Shown: positions 63,501-64,000 of the stretch, in pieces
How the letters are laid out: each line of letters starts with the position of its first letter
How positions within the stretch are numbered: the first letter of the stretch is position 1
Assembly (NCBI GenBank): GCA_030693515.1
Contig: JAUYAK010000026.1
Coordinates: forward strand, 1 to 64,000
From: Opitutaceae bacterium
GTDB lineage: Bacteria; Verrucomicrobiota; Verrucomicrobiia; Opitutales; Opitutaceae
Direction: 5' to 3'
Length of the DNA: 64,000 nt
Made by a program: the position numbers and the translations under genes
Notes under the pieces: model-generated
The model's database searches: none
What the model was told of the DNA's origin: nothing
The model's input: only the letters and a program-made list of their open reading frames with translations

Positions 63501-64000
63501 TTAGCGGCGGGCGGCGTCCAGCAATTTCTTGCCCTCGACGCGCAGGATGACGAGCGCGTGTGAATTCTGAGCCGTGACGAAAAGATGGCCGTCGGCGTAA
63601 ACGAGATCGTGCCCGTCATCGCCCGAACCTGGAAACGCCGCCAGCGCAGTCACAAAAGCGAGTTCGCGCGGAGCGTCAGGGTCGGACACATCGATGGCCT
63701 GCACCGACTGGCCTCCGGCGACGAACACGACGCGACCGGAAATCTCCATACCGTTGGGTCCGCGTCCTTCTGAAAACGCGACGCTCCCGCGGAGGCGCGG
63801 CTTCACCGGATCGGACAGGTCGACGACGGTCAGATTGTTCTGCAGGCCGGTGTGGCGCGGACTCTCGCCCGCGAGCGACGAAGCGACATACGCGAAGCGA
63901 CCGCGGGTCCGCACGCGGTTGGCGCCCGCGAAGCGCAGGTCGGTGATGACCGCCGGTGCATTCCATCGATCAGGCGCTAGCGGCGCGTGGGTCGCAGGAT
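63501..64000 (-). CDS. LVIVD-type beta-propeller protein, C-terminal part (5' end outside window)
   Basis: The minus-strand frame is open through the window end (reading LAPDRWNAPAVITDLRFAGANR before the possible GTG at 63914). LVIVD repeats are visible: NLTVVDLSDPVKPRLRGSV, VFVAGGQSVQAIDVSDPDAPRELAF, HLFVTAQNSHALVILRVEG. These proteins are usually secreted propellers of unknown catalytic role. The gene lies upstream of the kinase on the same strand, 109 bases away. Confidence 0.8.
   Translation of the reverse strand, partial: PATHAPLAPDRWNAPAVITDLRFAGANRVRTRGRFAYVASSLAGESPRHTGLQNNLTVVDLSDPVKPRLRGSVAFSEGRGPNGMEISGRVVFVAGGQSVQAIDVSDPDAPRELAFVTALAAFPGSGDDGHDLVYADGHLFVTAQNSHALVILRVEGKKLLDAARR

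Noticed and set aside
1-64000. tRNA, rRNA, riboswitch and integrase attachment-site candidates
   Set aside because: None was recognised by eye; no cloverleaf, conserved rRNA stretch or integrase gene was seen.

Overview
The window comes from a GC-rich, Gram-negative, polysaccharide-degrading heterotroph. Several TonB-dependent receptors, many signal peptides, twin-arginine exported oxidoreductases, multi-modular beta-helix proteins with MBG repeats, sulfatase and DMT/MFS sugar transporters together suggest a Verrucomicrobiota member, most likely Opitutaceae-like. This placement is inference from gene content; no rRNA or other phylogenetic marker is present. I found no tRNA, rRNA, CRISPR array or intact insertion sequence.

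Region 1 (1-18.2 kb, + strand) is a polysaccharide-utilisation block: the end of a TonB-dependent receptor, two secreted twin beta-helix (pectate-lyase-superfamily, GH55-like) proteins, a putative barrel glycoside hydrolase, a sulfatase, a GH38-like protein, an SIS-domain sugar isomerase/deaminase, an unknown cupin-like protein and an EamA transporter. Region 2 (18.4-29.9 kb) is an anoxia and redox block. It holds a DNR/FNR-type regulator divergent from an adenosylcobalamin-dependent ribonucleotide reductase, then pdxH. On the minus strand lies a run of DUF2249, cupin, 6-pyruvoyl-tetrahydropterin synthase-like, nitronate monooxygenase, a truncated second regulator, a damaged hemN and hemY/hemG. 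A perfect FNR/DNR box sits at exactly the class II promoter distance in front of this run. An HxlR regulator with a clear inverted-repeat operator faces two small thioredoxin-like genes.

Region 3 (29.9-34.8 kb, - strand) is a De Ley-Doudoroff (galactonate-type) operon: a LacI regulator, a 2-hydroxyacid dehydrogenase, DgoD-like dehydratase, DgoK-like kinase and DgoA/Eda-like aldolase. Two copies of one 13-bp palindrome bracket lacI. Region 4 (35.0-51.5 kb, + strand) has three TonB-dependent receptors, a secreted GH32/43-like protein, an unusual Nramp-like permease, a YhcH/YiaL protein, an HpcH/HpaI aldolase, two MFS transporters (ACS and OPA types) and a secreted propeller-like protein. It looks like the uptake and import side of sugar-acid catabolism feeding Region 3.

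Region 5 (52.0-60.5 kb) has two Gfo/Idh/MocA oxidoreductases interleaved with sugar-phosphate isomerase/epimerase-type barrels, several with twin-arginine signals, followed by a third GH55-like twin beta-helix protein and a minus-strand barrel protein. Region 6 (60.6-64.0 kb, - strand) is a two-component system whose kinase has two predicted extracytoplasmic discoidin-like domains, plus a partial LVIVD-type propeller protein running off the window. The overall picture is a substrate-sensing, binding, hydrolysis, import and sugar-acid breakdown locus, interrupted by an anaerobic/nitrosative-stress cluster that shows gene decay or sequence errors.
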